This document shows positions 47,312 to 56,730 of a DNA stretch of 64,000 nucleotides, piece by piece. This stretch comes from Metallosphaera cuprina Ar-4 (GTDB lineage: Archaea; Thermoproteota; Thermoprotei_A; Sulfolobales; Sulfolobaceae): positions 796,001-860,000 of the forward strand of contig NC_015435.1 in assembly GCF_000204925.1 (NCBI RefSeq), written 5' to 3'. A program made the position numbers and the translations under genes. The notes below the pieces were generated by a model that worked only from the letters and a program-made list of their open reading frames with translations, made no database searches and was not told the DNA's origin. The first letter of the stretch is position 1. Each line of letters opens with the position of its first letter.

Positions 47312-48229
47312 ATGAGTATATTAGAAAAGTTCAGAAAGTTTATCGTGATAAGCAAATTAGCTAGGCGCTATACTATCAATAGTAATGAAATAGTGTTTTA
47401 TATGGTTAAGAATGAAATTCTAAAGATGTTAGGTAAACAAGAAAGACCTATTAAAGTTATAGTAAAGAAGGAAAAACAATACATTAGCTTTCCATATTCT
47501 GTTTTCATATATTATTTTCTTAAAGTATTAGATGCTGGTTGGACAATAGCAGATAGTTCAGAAAAAATTACAGCATGTTACCAATCGAAAAGCCCTTGCA
47601 TCAAAATTAGACGTGAAATTGTAGCAGATGCTGGGCTTATTTTAGAGGTCTTTATTGATAAGGTTTATGGTGAAAGCTTTCATGGTACTGTAATTGACGT
47701 TGGAGCATATAATGGGGATTCTTCAATTTATTTTGCATTGAACGGTGCTGAAAGAGTTATAGCACTTGAGCCCTTTCCAGAAAACTTTGAATTAGCTAAA
47801 GAGAACGTGAAGATAAACAACCTAGAAGATAAGATAGTACTCTTACCCTACGCATTTGCTAGAGAAGAGGGGGGGATGGAACTTTACGCTTCAAAAAAGA
47901 ATCCCAACCTGAACTCATTTAAACCTATTAGTGAGATAACTGAGGGTATTGAATTTAACGTTTTAAGGGTTAAGACCATTTCCCTTCAGAAGATTGTTAA
48001 TGATTTTAAAATTTCATCAATTTCTCTCCTAAAATTGGATTGCGAGGGCTGTGAGTACGATACCTTACCTTACTTATCAGATGAATTGTATGATAAGATT
48101 GAAAGTATTGTTTTAGAATATCATAATGGACCTAAAACCTTGCCGGAAATATTGAAAAGTAAGGGATTCTCAGTAAAGTATGATAGAAATGCTAAGGTGG
48201 GAAATATGTATGCTATAAAGAATAATTAA
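47312..48229 (+). CDS. FkbM-family SAM-dependent methyltransferase
   Basis: The 305 aa protein has the SAM-binding motif VIDVGAYNGDSSIYFAL (about residues 127-143), RVIALEPFPENFELAKEN and the FkbM block LLKLDCEGCEYD with an acidic pair. FkbM enzymes methylate oxygen atoms of sugars or polyketides. The first 120 residues form a basic helical extension. This is the intact member of a recurring pair: its 3' end sits 50 bp before the GT2 copy B, and decayed copies of the same 3' end precede GT2 copies A and C. It would methylate a sugar of the surface glycan. Confidence 0.87.
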   Translation: MSILEKFRKFIVISKLARRYTINSNEIVFYMVKNEILKMLGKQERPIKVIVKKEKQYISFPYSVFIYYFLKVLDAGWTIADSSEKITACYQSKSPCIKIRREIVADAGLILEVFIDKVYGESFHGTVIDVGAYNGDSSIYFALNGAERVIALEPFPENFELAKENVKINNLEDKIVLLPYAFAREEGGMELYASKKNPNLNSFKPISEITEGIEFNVLRVKTISLQKIVNDFKISSISLLKLDCEGCEYDTLPYLSDELYDKIESIVLEYHNGPKTLPEILKSKGFSVKYDRNAKVGNMYAIKNN

Positions 48230-48279
48230 TTTTACCTATCACAATTAGTTTTTTAGTGTTGTTCTAGTCATTATCAATT

Positions 48280-49233
48280 GTGATTAGTGTTATTGTTGGT
48301 GAGTATGTTAAGAGGGGTTATTTAAAATACGCTTTGAATAGTGTTTTCAATCAGACTCTAGATAAGAGTCTATATGAGGTTATTGTAGTAAAAAAGGAAG
48401 AGGATAGAGAAGTTGATGATTATGCTAGAAAAAATGGGGTTAAGATAATTTATGATGATTCTAAAAAGCAAGGAGAGTTTCTGTATAAAGGCATAGAAAA
48501 GTCTAAGGGTGATATTATAACCTTTTTAGATGATGATGACATGTATGATGAGAATAGACTAAGGATAGTTTATAATGCTTTCAAAGAGAGGAGAATAGGA
48601 GGGTTTAAGAATCAGCAGATCCTAATAGATAAATTAGGTAATAAAATTAAAGAAGAAGAATTAAAGAAGAATGTATTATTAAATTCTAAGACATATAATT
48701 ATCGTAAGAATTATCCAGATATTTTTAATAATAGTTCTTCTATTGCTTTAAGGAGAGATATTATAGGTGATGATTTGAAATCAGTAGAATTATCAGTTGA
48801 TACATATTATGCTATCGCTTCAATCTGTAATCAAAATTACGAGGGATATTATTTAAGTAAGGAGAAATTAACAATATACAGATTTCATACTCTGAATTCG
48901 TTAACCTTATCACAACGAACATTACGTTACGCTAGATATATTCATGATTTTGATTTATTTCTTAATAAGTTTAAAGATTGTAGTAAAGAAGTGAGGAAAC
49001 GTATAGAAACTGTTAGATTAAATTTTAAGCTACTTTATTATGGATATTATTTACTTTCTAATGGGAAGAGCCCAGATATAGATTTTACATTAGACGAAAA
49101 ACTTGAATTATTAACTATGTCTAGTGGAGGATCATTTAAGAGTAGATTAGCTAGAAAAATTGCTGGGTTTGTACTGTTTCTACCCAGGCCAATAAGAGAT
49201 AGGATAATTGTTTATGGTGCAAGATTTTTTTAA
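48280..49233 (+). CDS. GT2 glycosyltransferase, paralogue copy B
   Basis: The 317 aa protein starts with GTG (MISVIVGEYVKRGYLKYALN) and has the metal site ITFLDDDDMYDENRL. It is closely similar to copies A (33881) and C (57095). Codons are richer in A and T than in copies A and C, with many TTA/ATA/AAT, so the copies have evolved differently. It lies 50 bp after the intact FkbM methyltransferase, as a likely two-gene unit. Conserved TATA element about 27 nt before the GTG. Confidence 0.85.
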   Translation: MISVIVGEYVKRGYLKYALNSVFNQTLDKSLYEVIVVKKEEDREVDDYARKNGVKIIYDDSKKQGEFLYKGIEKSKGDIITFLDDDDMYDENRLRIVYNAFKERRIGGFKNQQILIDKLGNKIKEEELKKNVLLNSKTYNYRKNYPDIFNNSSSIALRRDIIGDDLKSVELSVDTYYAIASICNQNYEGYYLSKEKLTIYRFHTLNSLTLSQRTLRYARYIHDFDLFLNKFKDCSKEVRKRIETVRLNFKLLYYGYYLLSNGKSPDIDFTLDEKLELLTMSSGGSFKSRLARKIAGFVLFLPRPIRDRIIVYGARFF

Positions 49234-49970
49234 AATTCTAATGATAAAATGTTGCCTATACTAAATCAAGTAATGTGTTGATGGCAGTCTACTACTATCC
49301 TTACATAGTCTTATATTTATTATTGGCTTCAGTTCTTTGTAATATCGCAAACTACTGACATACTTAAAATTAGTAGTTGTTATTCTAATCTCTTATGATA
49401 GCCATTGCATTGCCCTTCTTATAGATGTTTAACGTAACGTCTGTATGTTTTTTCAATAATAATAATAAAAAATTATCAATGATTTTAAAGAAGTGATATT
49501 AATTAATAAGGTTCATGAAGTTTGATCTAGAGGTAAGTAGGATTAAACGGTGAGTTTTTGCACTAAGGGAAATTTTGTTTGAGTAAGGGCTTAATCTCCT
49601 TTAGAATTGGAAAACGTGATATATATTGGGTGAGTTTGGTGAGAAATTGTTTGTTTGGTTTTGATGACCTTGTTTTTAGATGAGGTTGAAGTTTAAGGAG
49701 TGTTTAATTGAATGATTACTATTTCACATAACGTGCTGAGGTTTTTGTAGGGTTTGGAGGTTATGAGGAAGTTTATTTTAGTGGAGTAGAAGTGAGATTT
49801 TTTATAAATAAAAAAGTAAATAAAAAATTTTTATTCTAATAATGGTGTTGCTAGATTGCTAACGTACGTGCAAGCTATTAGTGTGCATTTGTTATTTTCA
49901 TCGCACTAACATACATCCTGACTGGGATCTCAGTGCCCTTGTATTGTGTATTATTTTCTCTTGCTAGACA
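49234..49970. other. Gene-free stretch, about 740 bp, with possible decay
   Basis: No intact gene. Near 49850-49935 the minus strand reads GTEIPVRMYVSAMKITNAH before stops, probably a remnant of an unidentified gene. The region from 49480 to 49800 is G/T-rich and unusual in composition on the plus strand. Confidence 0.35.
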
Positions 49971-50100
49971 TATTACCGACACACCATAAGGTCTTGAGTC
50001 TTTAACCCCAGTTTCACCTATTACGACATCAGGCTTCCTTTCAATAAATGTATCAATAAATCTATTAATTCCATATTGGAATGGATTATCACCAAGATGC
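49971..50100 (-). repeat. Duplicated fragment of rmlA
   Basis: This 130 bp stretch matches 37121-37250 inside rmlA with nine mismatches (about 93 percent identity) and in the same orientation. Outside these limits the similarity ends abruptly. The fragment has no start or stop of its own and cannot encode a functional enzyme. Confidence 0.85.
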
Positions 50101-50261
50101 TATAATTATCTTCTCAATTATCATATATAAATCTTTATTAAAGAAATAGGATTAATATGGTTTTTATTTTATCTTTTTGACTGAACGTTTTTTAATAAGG
50201 ACCTCTACCCCGGTAGGTACTAGTTGGTTCTAGCTTATTAGGAATAAGCGAAAGTTTAGGT

Positions 50262-50601
50262 GTTGAAATTTAGATTTACAGAGGATGGTGAATTGCAGAT
50301 ATTTATGGAGGATTTATAACGCTAGTTCAAGTGCTATATCCTAATGGTACGATAGTTTATCAATAGAATATGACGCAACTTGCCCATATGCCTAAAGAGT
50401 GATATACATAACGAGCTTAGTTTACATCCAGTTACGACCACGCCTTTTGCATTAGAAGTGCCATTAGGGCAAAAACGCTACAGCAATTTTGCAAATTCCG
50501 CATCACGTAAAGCCTGGATGTTACATAGTAAGGGTTTATGATGTAGATGGAAGTTATCAAGCTTATGGTTAGAAATTCCAAGTTCAAGTTCATGTGAGCT
50601 A
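50262..50601 (+). pseudogene. Decayed gene for a beta-rich protein, family unknown
   Basis: Reading across frames on the plus strand gives protein-like segments: GGFITLVQVLYPNGTIVYQ, NELSLHPVTTTPFALEVPLG, then AILQIPHHVKPGCYIVRVYD, VDGSYQAYG, stop, KFQVQVHVS with a final TAA at about 50601. At least three stops and two frame changes occur. The pattern suggests a beta-sandwich, perhaps an exported or virion protein. I recognise no family. Confidence 0.5.
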
Positions 50602-50604
50602 AGC

Positions 50605-50643
50605 GTTTCTTGTGAAAAAGAAACTATATCTTTTTCCTTTTGT
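50605..50643 (+). terminator. Hairpin and T-rich tract after the decayed gene
   Basis: GTTTCTT (50605-50611) pairs with AAGAAAC (50618-50624) around a 6-nt loop, followed by TATATCTTTTTCCTTTT. Archaea mainly terminate on T-tracts, so this would fit either type of terminator. Confidence 0.5.
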
Positions 50644-50842
50644 ATGTTTTTCCCGTATAATAATGTCAATCTTGTATTTAAAGTTGATAGAGATGAAAAA
50701 TTGATCTGATGATTTAATCATAATAGAAGTTAGCTTTCTGACTACACGTTTTCTAACTTTATCCCTTTTACGACGGTTATTGAGATTACGCTGAAAATAT
50801 TCTTACAAAAAGCTTAAAAAATTTTTATGTATAATTATATTC

Positions 50843-51535
50843 ATGAGTGCATTATTTAAGATTAGGAGTGCGTTAAATCTGAAACCAGGTAGCCAAGTTG
50901 CTGTTTACGAAGGACCTGGAAACTACGGAATATATGAAGTTCTACAATTAATGCCATTTAGCATAGTCGCACCTATAATTCTACAATCTAACGAGGATTC
51001 GCTTACTATAAATTCAAGATCGCAATACATACCTAACGCTGGAGTCAAAGATTCTGCAACTGATAAACTCACTCCGGTTAGTGTACCAAACCCACTATCT
51101 TCAATAGCCACACTATCGCACTTTACCGTAATGCTTATAATGGGGATTGCTTGGGATTCTCCATCAGTAGTTTTATCCGCTTATGACCCTGGTGGTACTC
51201 CCTATTGGTATTTCCTAACTCATATATACTCTATCCTAGAAGATTACACTCGAACTGACATAATATATGTAGGAGACAAAATGCACGAGGTAGGAGACAA
51301 AATATATGCACCAGACATTTTATTTGCAGCGTTCCCACCTAATCTTATTCCAACCTTCTCGTTTAGCAGAAACTATAGTGCACGTAATGTAATCATCTCA
51401 TTTGATCTCTACCTATATGGTTATATTGTAAAGTATAAGAAGGATAGCATAAAGACTACGTCAAATGCTGGAGATATATCTAATTTACCTTTAATCTACT
51501 TATATTCACCAGCTATCGAAGTGTATAGTAGATAA
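50843..51535 (+). CDS. Orphan protein of unknown function, 230 aa
   Basis: An ATG frame with GCTTAAAAAATTT centred about 27 nt upstream. The product is mostly hydrophilic with beta-rich sequence, one moderately hydrophobic stretch (SHFTVMLIMGIAWDS, about 92-106) and many Tyr and Ser; no signal peptide. I recognise no domain. Its position after a decayed gene and near other orphans, and its composition, suggest an origin in a virus or plasmid, but that is inference only. Confidence 0.5.
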   Translation: MSALFKIRSALNLKPGSQVAVYEGPGNYGIYEVLQLMPFSIVAPIILQSNEDSLTINSRSQYIPNAGVKDSATDKLTPVSVPNPLSSIATLSHFTVMLIMGIAWDSPSVVLSAYDPGGTPYWYFLTHIYSILEDYTRTDIIYVGDKMHEVGDKIYAPDILFAAFPPNLIPTFSFSRNYSARNVIISFDLYLYGYIVKYKKDSIKTTSNAGDISNLPLIYLYSPAIEVYSR

Positions 51536-51937
51536 TCTATTTATATTCACCAGGTAAAAAAGTGTATAGTGTAGACATTGACGCTACCGACAGAGTGCAC
51601 CACATGGCATGATCAGGTAAGGCAAACTCCTTAAAGCTATTCATAAAACTTTCATCAAAAGACTGTCTTTTGGAAATACTCATAAGGCAGTAAAGATTAT
51701 GACGATAAATTAACGTGATGTGATACGTTCTACCATTAAAGAAAAGCTTGACTGTTCTAGAGGCATGACTCGCTGAAATTTCACCTAGTCGTTTAAGAAC
51801 TTGTAGCTTATTCAACTAGACTGTTGTTAACTTCAAGTCTTTGAAGCTAACCTGATGCGTACTACGTTTCTCATTAAGACTATTGTTAAAATGCACTTGA
51901 AAATATATAAATTCATAGTAAGAAAGTTGAGGATGAG

Positions 51938-52576
51938 ATGGAAACTCTACACACTGAACTGGAAAATTACATTGAAACGTATTTTATGATCTCTTCAGAC
52001 TTGCCTGATTTATTTAAGTACACTAAATACAGGATTGTTAAAGAGAAACGAGCATTTAAACCGAAAGATGCTGTAAATGTGCCCGTAAACGTGTTTTATG
52101 CTAAAATTAAAGGAAGAGGAAAAAAGAGGATAGAGACGATATTTACAGTGGAGGAACTAAAGGATGCTTTAAATAAGTTATTAGTTCATAATATCACGGA
52201 CTTTGTGGCAGACGATTACTTACTTGTTTATGATACTGAGAAAGTTGTGGAAATAGGGAGTCAAGCAAGTGATAAGAAACTTGTGGAAATAGAAAATCAC
52301 CTATCAATACTTTACGCTTCTCATGACCCATACGTTGTAGAGAAGATAGAATACTTAACTAGAGGTGCATTACGCTTATTTGCTCTGTATGATCCTACAA
52401 GATATAGTAGTATTCAAGATTTTTTGAAGGAGTACAAAGACGAGTTTACAAAAAGACTAGTAACGAGGGTAAACGATTGGTGCTTTATTGAAGCCTTTAA
52501 ACGCGTTTTTGCCATAGGTATAAGGGCGGATATAACGCAAGAGAGACCTATGTGCTTATTCTTCGACGTTATGTAA
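51938..52576 (+). CDS. Orphan protein of unknown function, 212 aa
   Basis: The ATG at 51938 is preceded by GAGGATGAG (ribosome-binding site) and by AATATATAAAT about 32 nt upstream. The product is soluble, acidic at the N-terminus with a basic middle (GRGKKRIE) and helical C-terminal half; it has no cysteine cluster or catalytic motif that I recognise. It is the gene before the pseudo-nuclease pair, in the same direction but 540 bp away, so a shared function is possible but not shown. Confidence 0.5.
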   Translation: METLHTELENYIETYFMISSDLPDLFKYTKYRIVKEKRAFKPKDAVNVPVNVFYAKIKGRGKKRIETIFTVEELKDALNKLLVHNITDFVADDYLLVYDTEKVVEIGSQASDKKLVEIENHLSILYASHDPYVVEKIEYLTRGALRLFALYDPTRYSSIQDFLKEYKDEFTKRLVTRVNDWCFIEAFKRVFAIGIRADITQERPMCLFFDVM

Positions 52577-53118
52577 GAAAAATTCTCAGATCTCTTCTTT
52601 AAAAAGTTGATTTAATGAGAGATTTACTTAGCTTCTTTCCTTAAGAAGTTTATTAATTTGTAAAATTAACGTATGGATCAAACATCTCTGTGCTACCTTT
52701 ATTTGGCTTAATAGTAGGCTTAATAATCTCAAGCGTTTACATAAAGAGTATCACGAACTTGTTAGTTAAGATGATTCTCTTTATCTACTTTAACTCTCCA
52801 GTTTACCTATCTCTCTTTTCAACCCCCCGGTTTAATCTTCTTTCTTGTCAAATAAATTTTTGAATGAATTTTGCTTTGCGTCGTAAGGGCAGTCTCGTCA
52901 TTTTAAAAAATGATTTTTATTATTTAATTGATTAAGTTCTAATGCAAATATTTTATCTTTGTCAGATTCTCTTCTAGATGATCTATTTGCGAGTTATTGT
53001 TTTGTGTCCCTTTGTTATGAAGTGGTCTCTTCCTTCTGATCCCATAGTCGTAACTCTTTCTGTTTAAACGCGCTTTACCACATTAAAATATATAATATGC
53101 AGAGATATATTTTTAATA
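52577..53118. other. Gap of 542 bp with a possible small membrane protein frame
   Basis: A GTG frame at 52690-52863 would encode 57 aa with a hydrophobic first half (MLPLFGLIVGLIISSVYIKS) and no known family; support is weak. The rest is AT-rich leader. The TATA element for the next gene lies at 53087-53096. Confidence 0.3.
53087..53096 (+). promoter_or_regulatory. TATA box of the pseudo-nuclease pair
   Basis: AATATATAAT is centred about 27 nt before the ATG at 53119. It predicts a leaderless transcript covering both genes of the pair. Confidence 0.55.
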
Positions 53119-54339
53119 ATGAATGAAGATATTAAGGAAAGGATAAAGGAATTAGTTAACGAGTATAAAAATAATGCGTTACAAAGAGCTAATGACTACT
53201 CTGAGGATGATGTGAAGGCGATATTTATAGAGCGTTTTTTGAAGGCTCTGGGTTGGAGTGTTGACGATGTACGTGAGGTGAGGAGAGGGGTTAGTACGAA
53301 ATCCAATAATAAGGTAGATTATATGTTGAGCGTTGACGGAAAGGCCAAGTTTATTATTAAGGTTAGTAAATTTAATGATAAGCTAGATAATCAGGTTAGT
53401 CAAGCTATCAACTGCGCTAAAGAGCTGGGTGTAGATTGGGTTATTTTAACAAATTTTGCTGAGACTAGACTGTATTATGCACAGTCCTCTAGCGATCCTT
53501 TATTAACTTTGAAGTATAGTGAATATATTGATAAACTTGACGATATATTGTTATTATCTAAAGAGGTTATCATTGAATATGAAACTAGGTTGAAGAGGTT
53601 GTTGGATAAGTTTAGGAAATTACCTGAAGATTTGAATCAAGTTTATAAGGAATATGCCAACTCTTCTTTAGATCTTCCAATTTATAAGATATATGATTTC
53701 GTTTTGACTTATTTTGAGATTTTAAAGAAGTTCAATTTGAAGCCGTCGCAGTACGCTGAATTATTTAACGCAATTTCTTACTCTAAGAGGGATTATGAGC
53801 AAGCGGCTTTACCCTCTACGTCTAACCCTATTGAAGTTGATAGCAAGGACGTTGCGATCAATAAGCTATTATCACTTCATAAGCAGAACACTTATGATTA
53901 CTTAGCGTTTGCAGTTATAGATTATTACGTGTACATATTTACCCCTTCAAAGTACAGTATAGGAGCTATAATAGTTCGTGACGATAACTACGCTAAGGAG
54001 GTTCTGAATAAGGCTTTGACTGAGTTAAATGTCAATCCTAAGACCGAATTGGGTGGACTCGTAGGTTTCATGGGGTATAATGCAACTATCAAAGGTAATG
54101 ACATTGATGTAAAACCTAAAATTCCTGTAGTTAAATTGGATTTTTCTACGAAAGACCTCAGTAAATATAAGATTATCTTAGACGTTAAGGTTAAAGATCA
54201 ATGTCTTTTCACTTTCAGAGAAAACGATAAAGAAGTAAAATATATAGCAATTACGCGGTGTGAAAACGGTTGGGAGGTTAAAAGGGAGTTTAGGTATGTT
54301 GACGGAAAGCTTGTGCTAGCTAACGCTTCCAAAGCTTAG
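53119..54339 (+). CDS. HsdR-N-like degenerate PD-(D/E)XK protein with unknown C-terminal domain
   Basis: The 406 aa protein has, at residues 28-125, the fold of the type I restriction enzyme R-subunit N-terminal domain: FIERFLKALGWSVDDVREVR, KVDYMLSVDGKAKFII, then TNFAETRLYY, which matches the LTDGxxWRLY strand. The catalytic Asp (D67) is present but the expected ExK is K81-V82-S83, so the catalytic Glu and the Lys are lost and DNA cleavage is unlikely. Residues 150-240 are helical; 240-406 form an alpha/beta domain that I cannot name. The paralogous domain is repeated in the next gene, 21 bp downstream, so the two form an operon. Confidence 0.75.
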   Translation: MNEDIKERIKELVNEYKNNALQRANDYSEDDVKAIFIERFLKALGWSVDDVREVRRGVSTKSNNKVDYMLSVDGKAKFIIKVSKFNDKLDNQVSQAINCAKELGVDWVILTNFAETRLYYAQSSSDPLLTLKYSEYIDKLDDILLLSKEVIIEYETRLKRLLDKFRKLPEDLNQVYKEYANSSLDLPIYKIYDFVLTYFEILKKFNLKPSQYAELFNAISYSKRDYEQAALPSTSNPIEVDSKDVAINKLLSLHKQNTYDYLAFAVIDYYVYIFTPSKYSIGAIIVRDDNYAKEVLNKALTELNVNPKTELGGLVGFMGYNATIKGNDIDVKPKIPVVKLDFSTKDLSKYKIILDVKVKDQCLFTFRENDKEVKYIAITRCENGWEVKREFRYVDGKLVLANASKA

Positions 54340-54360
54340 TATAACGGAGGCGTAACTTCA

Positions 54361-56376
54361 TTGGATTTAATGAATCAGTTAGTTAGTAAGTATGATAGAG
54401 AAAGCGTTTTGATAAAACAGAAACTCTATACCTATACGGAGGATGACGTTAAATTCATCTATATAGAGCCACTTTTAGAAGCTTTGGGCTGGGATGTGAA
54501 GAACGTTAATGAGGTGAAGAGAGGGGTAAACACTAGAGCGGGTAAAATTGATTACGTTTTGTACGTTAATGGTGAACCTAGAGTTGTAATACTAGTTAAG
54601 AATTTTAATGATAATCTAGATAATTACTTAGATCAAGTTACCACTTACGTACGGGAGCTCAATGCGGAATGGGCAGTTCTGACAAACTTCGCTGAAACTA
54701 GAATACGTTATGGGAACTCTTACGCTTCGGTTATAAAACACAACGAGTACGTTAGTAAGCTTGATGAATTGCGTAGGATATCTAAAGAGGGAATCCTTTA
54801 TCAGGACGTCATAGCGAAGGAATTGTTTGACTATTTGAACCAGGTTTACATGGAATACGCGAACTCTCCTCTTGATATCACACCCTATAAGGTACGTGAT
54901 TTTATTCGATCTTATTTTGATGTCTTCAGAAGGTTTGGTCTTAAGCCACTTGAGTACGAGAAGCTAAAGAGCGCCATCTCCTCTTCAGATAGTAACGCTT
55001 CGGTGAAGGGCGTTATTTTTCCAGAGCGTCAGAGGAATAATGACAACGTATCTAACATCGAAACGGTTTGGAATAGCGCAGAAGATTACTACAAGAAAAG
55101 TAAGGAACTCTTTGATAATGGGAAACACGATGAGGCTCTCAAAGAGATAGATAAGGCAATGAGGCTAGACCCTTATAAGCCAGAGTATCACTTCCTTAAG
55201 GGATTAATACTTTATGACGTTCATGAGAATGAAGATGCGATAGAGGCTTTTTATAAAGCGATAAGACAAAATCCAAATAATCCAGAGTATTATTATTTTA
55301 AAGGTAAAGCGCTTTATGAAGTTAAAAAGTATGAAGACGCTCTTGAAGCGTTTGATAACGCTATAAGATTAAACGATAAGAGACCAGAGTACTACTTCTT
55401 TAAGGGCGAAGCGCTTTATGAACTCAAAAGATACAACGATGCGTATAAAGTGCTTATAAAGGCGGTTGAAAAGCTTGAAGAGGAGATAAAGCGAAAGCCA
55501 GATAATCCATTCTATTATTGGGCTAAGGGCGAAGCGCTTTATGAACTCAAAAGGTACAACGATGCGATAGAGGTCCTTAATAGAGCTATAAGTCTAAATC
55601 CCGACAATTCGGAGTATCGTTTCCTAAGGGGTAAAGCGCTTTATGAGATTTTTAGAATTGATGAGGCTCTTGAAGAGCTTTGGACCGCAATACAGCTAGA
55701 CCATTTTAACATAAAATATCTCTATTTTATGGTTAATGCGCTTTATAGTAAGGGTAGGCGTAAGAGAACGGTTGAAAATAATGAGAAGATTATTAAGAGT
55801 TATGATGAGAAAATAAGAGAAAATCCAAATAATCCAGAGTATTATTACGCTAAGGGTAAGGTTCTCTCAAATCTTAATAGGTTTGAAGAGGCGTTAGAAG
55901 AACTAAACAACGCAATAAAACTGAATCCCAATAACCCAGAATATAGATTCGGGAAAGGTTACTTATTGTATGAACTTTATAGATACGAAGAGGCGTTAGA
56001 AGAACTAAACAACGCAATAAAACTGAATCCAAAGAATTCCAAATATCACTACTACAAAGGATTAACATACTATTACCTTGATAGGCCAGATGATTCAATT
56101 AAGGAATTCAATAATGCAATAAATCTGAACCCAGATGACGCATCGTATCACTTCTCTAAAAGTAAAGCACTTTACAAGCTTGGCAGACTTAGTCAAGCCC
56201 TTGCCGATATTAATGCTGCTATAAACTTGAACGGGAACAGTGTAAAGTATCATTTGTTAAAGGCTGAAATACTTAATAAGCTTGGAAGAGGTAAGGAGGC
56301 TGAAGAAGAGTACATTGAGGCTTATAAGTTAAGACATAGGAGTCGACATTCCAAGTACTCTAGTGAGTTAGACTAG
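54361..56376 (+). CDS. HsdR-N-like degenerate nuclease domain fused to a TPR array
   Basis: The 671 aa protein begins with TTG at 54361, 10 nt after GGAGG, a Shine-Dalgarno that decides this start over ATG 54370. Residues 25-120 are a paralogue of the first gene's N-terminal domain (YIEPLLEALGWDVKNVNEVK, KIDYVLYVNGEPRVVI, TNFAETRIRYG). D64 is present, but the Glu of ExK is replaced: the motif reads L78-V79-K80. From about residue 235 there are roughly ten tetratricopeptide repeats (for example PEYYYFKGKALYEVKKYEDA and NPNNPEYRFGKGYLLYELYR). TPR arrays bind protein partners. Likely a non-catalytic DNA- or protein-binding scaffold working with the first protein. Confidence 0.78.
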   Translation: MDLMNQLVSKYDRESVLIKQKLYTYTEDDVKFIYIEPLLEALGWDVKNVNEVKRGVNTRAGKIDYVLYVNGEPRVVILVKNFNDNLDNYLDQVTTYVRELNAEWAVLTNFAETRIRYGNSYASVIKHNEYVSKLDELRRISKEGILYQDVIAKELFDYLNQVYMEYANSPLDITPYKVRDFIRSYFDVFRRFGLKPLEYEKLKSAISSSDSNASVKGVIFPERQRNNDNVSNIETVWNSAEDYYKKSKELFDNGKHDEALKEIDKAMRLDPYKPEYHFLKGLILYDVHENEDAIEAFYKAIRQNPNNPEYYYFKGKALYEVKKYEDALEAFDNAIRLNDKRPEYYFFKGEALYELKRYNDAYKVLIKAVEKLEEEIKRKPDNPFYYWAKGEALYELKRYNDAIEVLNRAISLNPDNSEYRFLRGKALYEIFRIDEALEELWTAIQLDHFNIKYLYFMVNALYSKGRRKRTVENNEKIIKSYDEKIRENPNNPEYYYAKGKVLSNLNRFEEALEELNNAIKLNPNNPEYRFGKGYLLYELYRYEEALEELNNAIKLNPKNSKYHYYKGLTYYYLDRPDDSIKEFNNAINLNPDDASYHFSKSKALYKLGRLSQALADINAAINLNGNSVKYHLLKAEILNKLGRGKEAEEEYIEAYKLRHRSRHSKYSSELD

Positions 56377-56491
56377 AGAAAACTTCTCCATTGAAGGCGA
56401 GAGGAAATTTTTGCAATCATTTATATTAAAATTTTTAATTATAATGATTTACTTATAAGATGATATTTATAAAACTTATCACCATTTTCGC

Positions 56492-56514
56492 TTCTATAGA
56501 ACGTTTCTATAGAA
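56492..56514. repeat. Tandem palindromes TTCTATAGAA
   Basis: The 10-bp perfect palindrome TTCTATAGAA occurs twice, at 56492-56501 and 56505-56514, 13 bp apart start to start. Two turns of similar half-sites look like a dimer-protein binding site. A 12-bp version, GTTCTATAGAAC, lies at 58201-58212. Confidence 0.5.
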
Positions 56515-56730
56515 TAAGTGTATTATATGTAAACTTAACAAAATAAATGAACGAGTTACAGACGATGTCAATGTTCTCATGAAAGAGAAAAGTTTTAAAA
56601 TTTAACTGTATTCTAAATAATTTACAGTTTATAATGAATGAAGAAGAGAAAAGGAGTACTTTAGACAAATTGGTAATTTTTAGTTAAGTGTAGAGTTAAC
56701 AAAGATTAATACCTTTTGATATGATATTTG

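Noticed and set aside
51537-51815. 92 aa minus-strand frame starting with TTG
   Set aside because: Reads like protein in places, but there is no promoter or ribosome-binding site, no family, and it converges within 2 bp of the 230 aa gene; not supported enough to list as a gene.
52690-52863. 57 aa hydrophobic frame as a gene
   Set aside because: AT-rich sequence often gives hydrophobic frames by chance; only mentioned within the gap entry.
55100-56340. DNA-level repeats within the TPR gene as a mobile or satellite element
   Set aside because: The repetition follows the 34-residue TPR period and keeps the reading frame, so it is a protein repeat.
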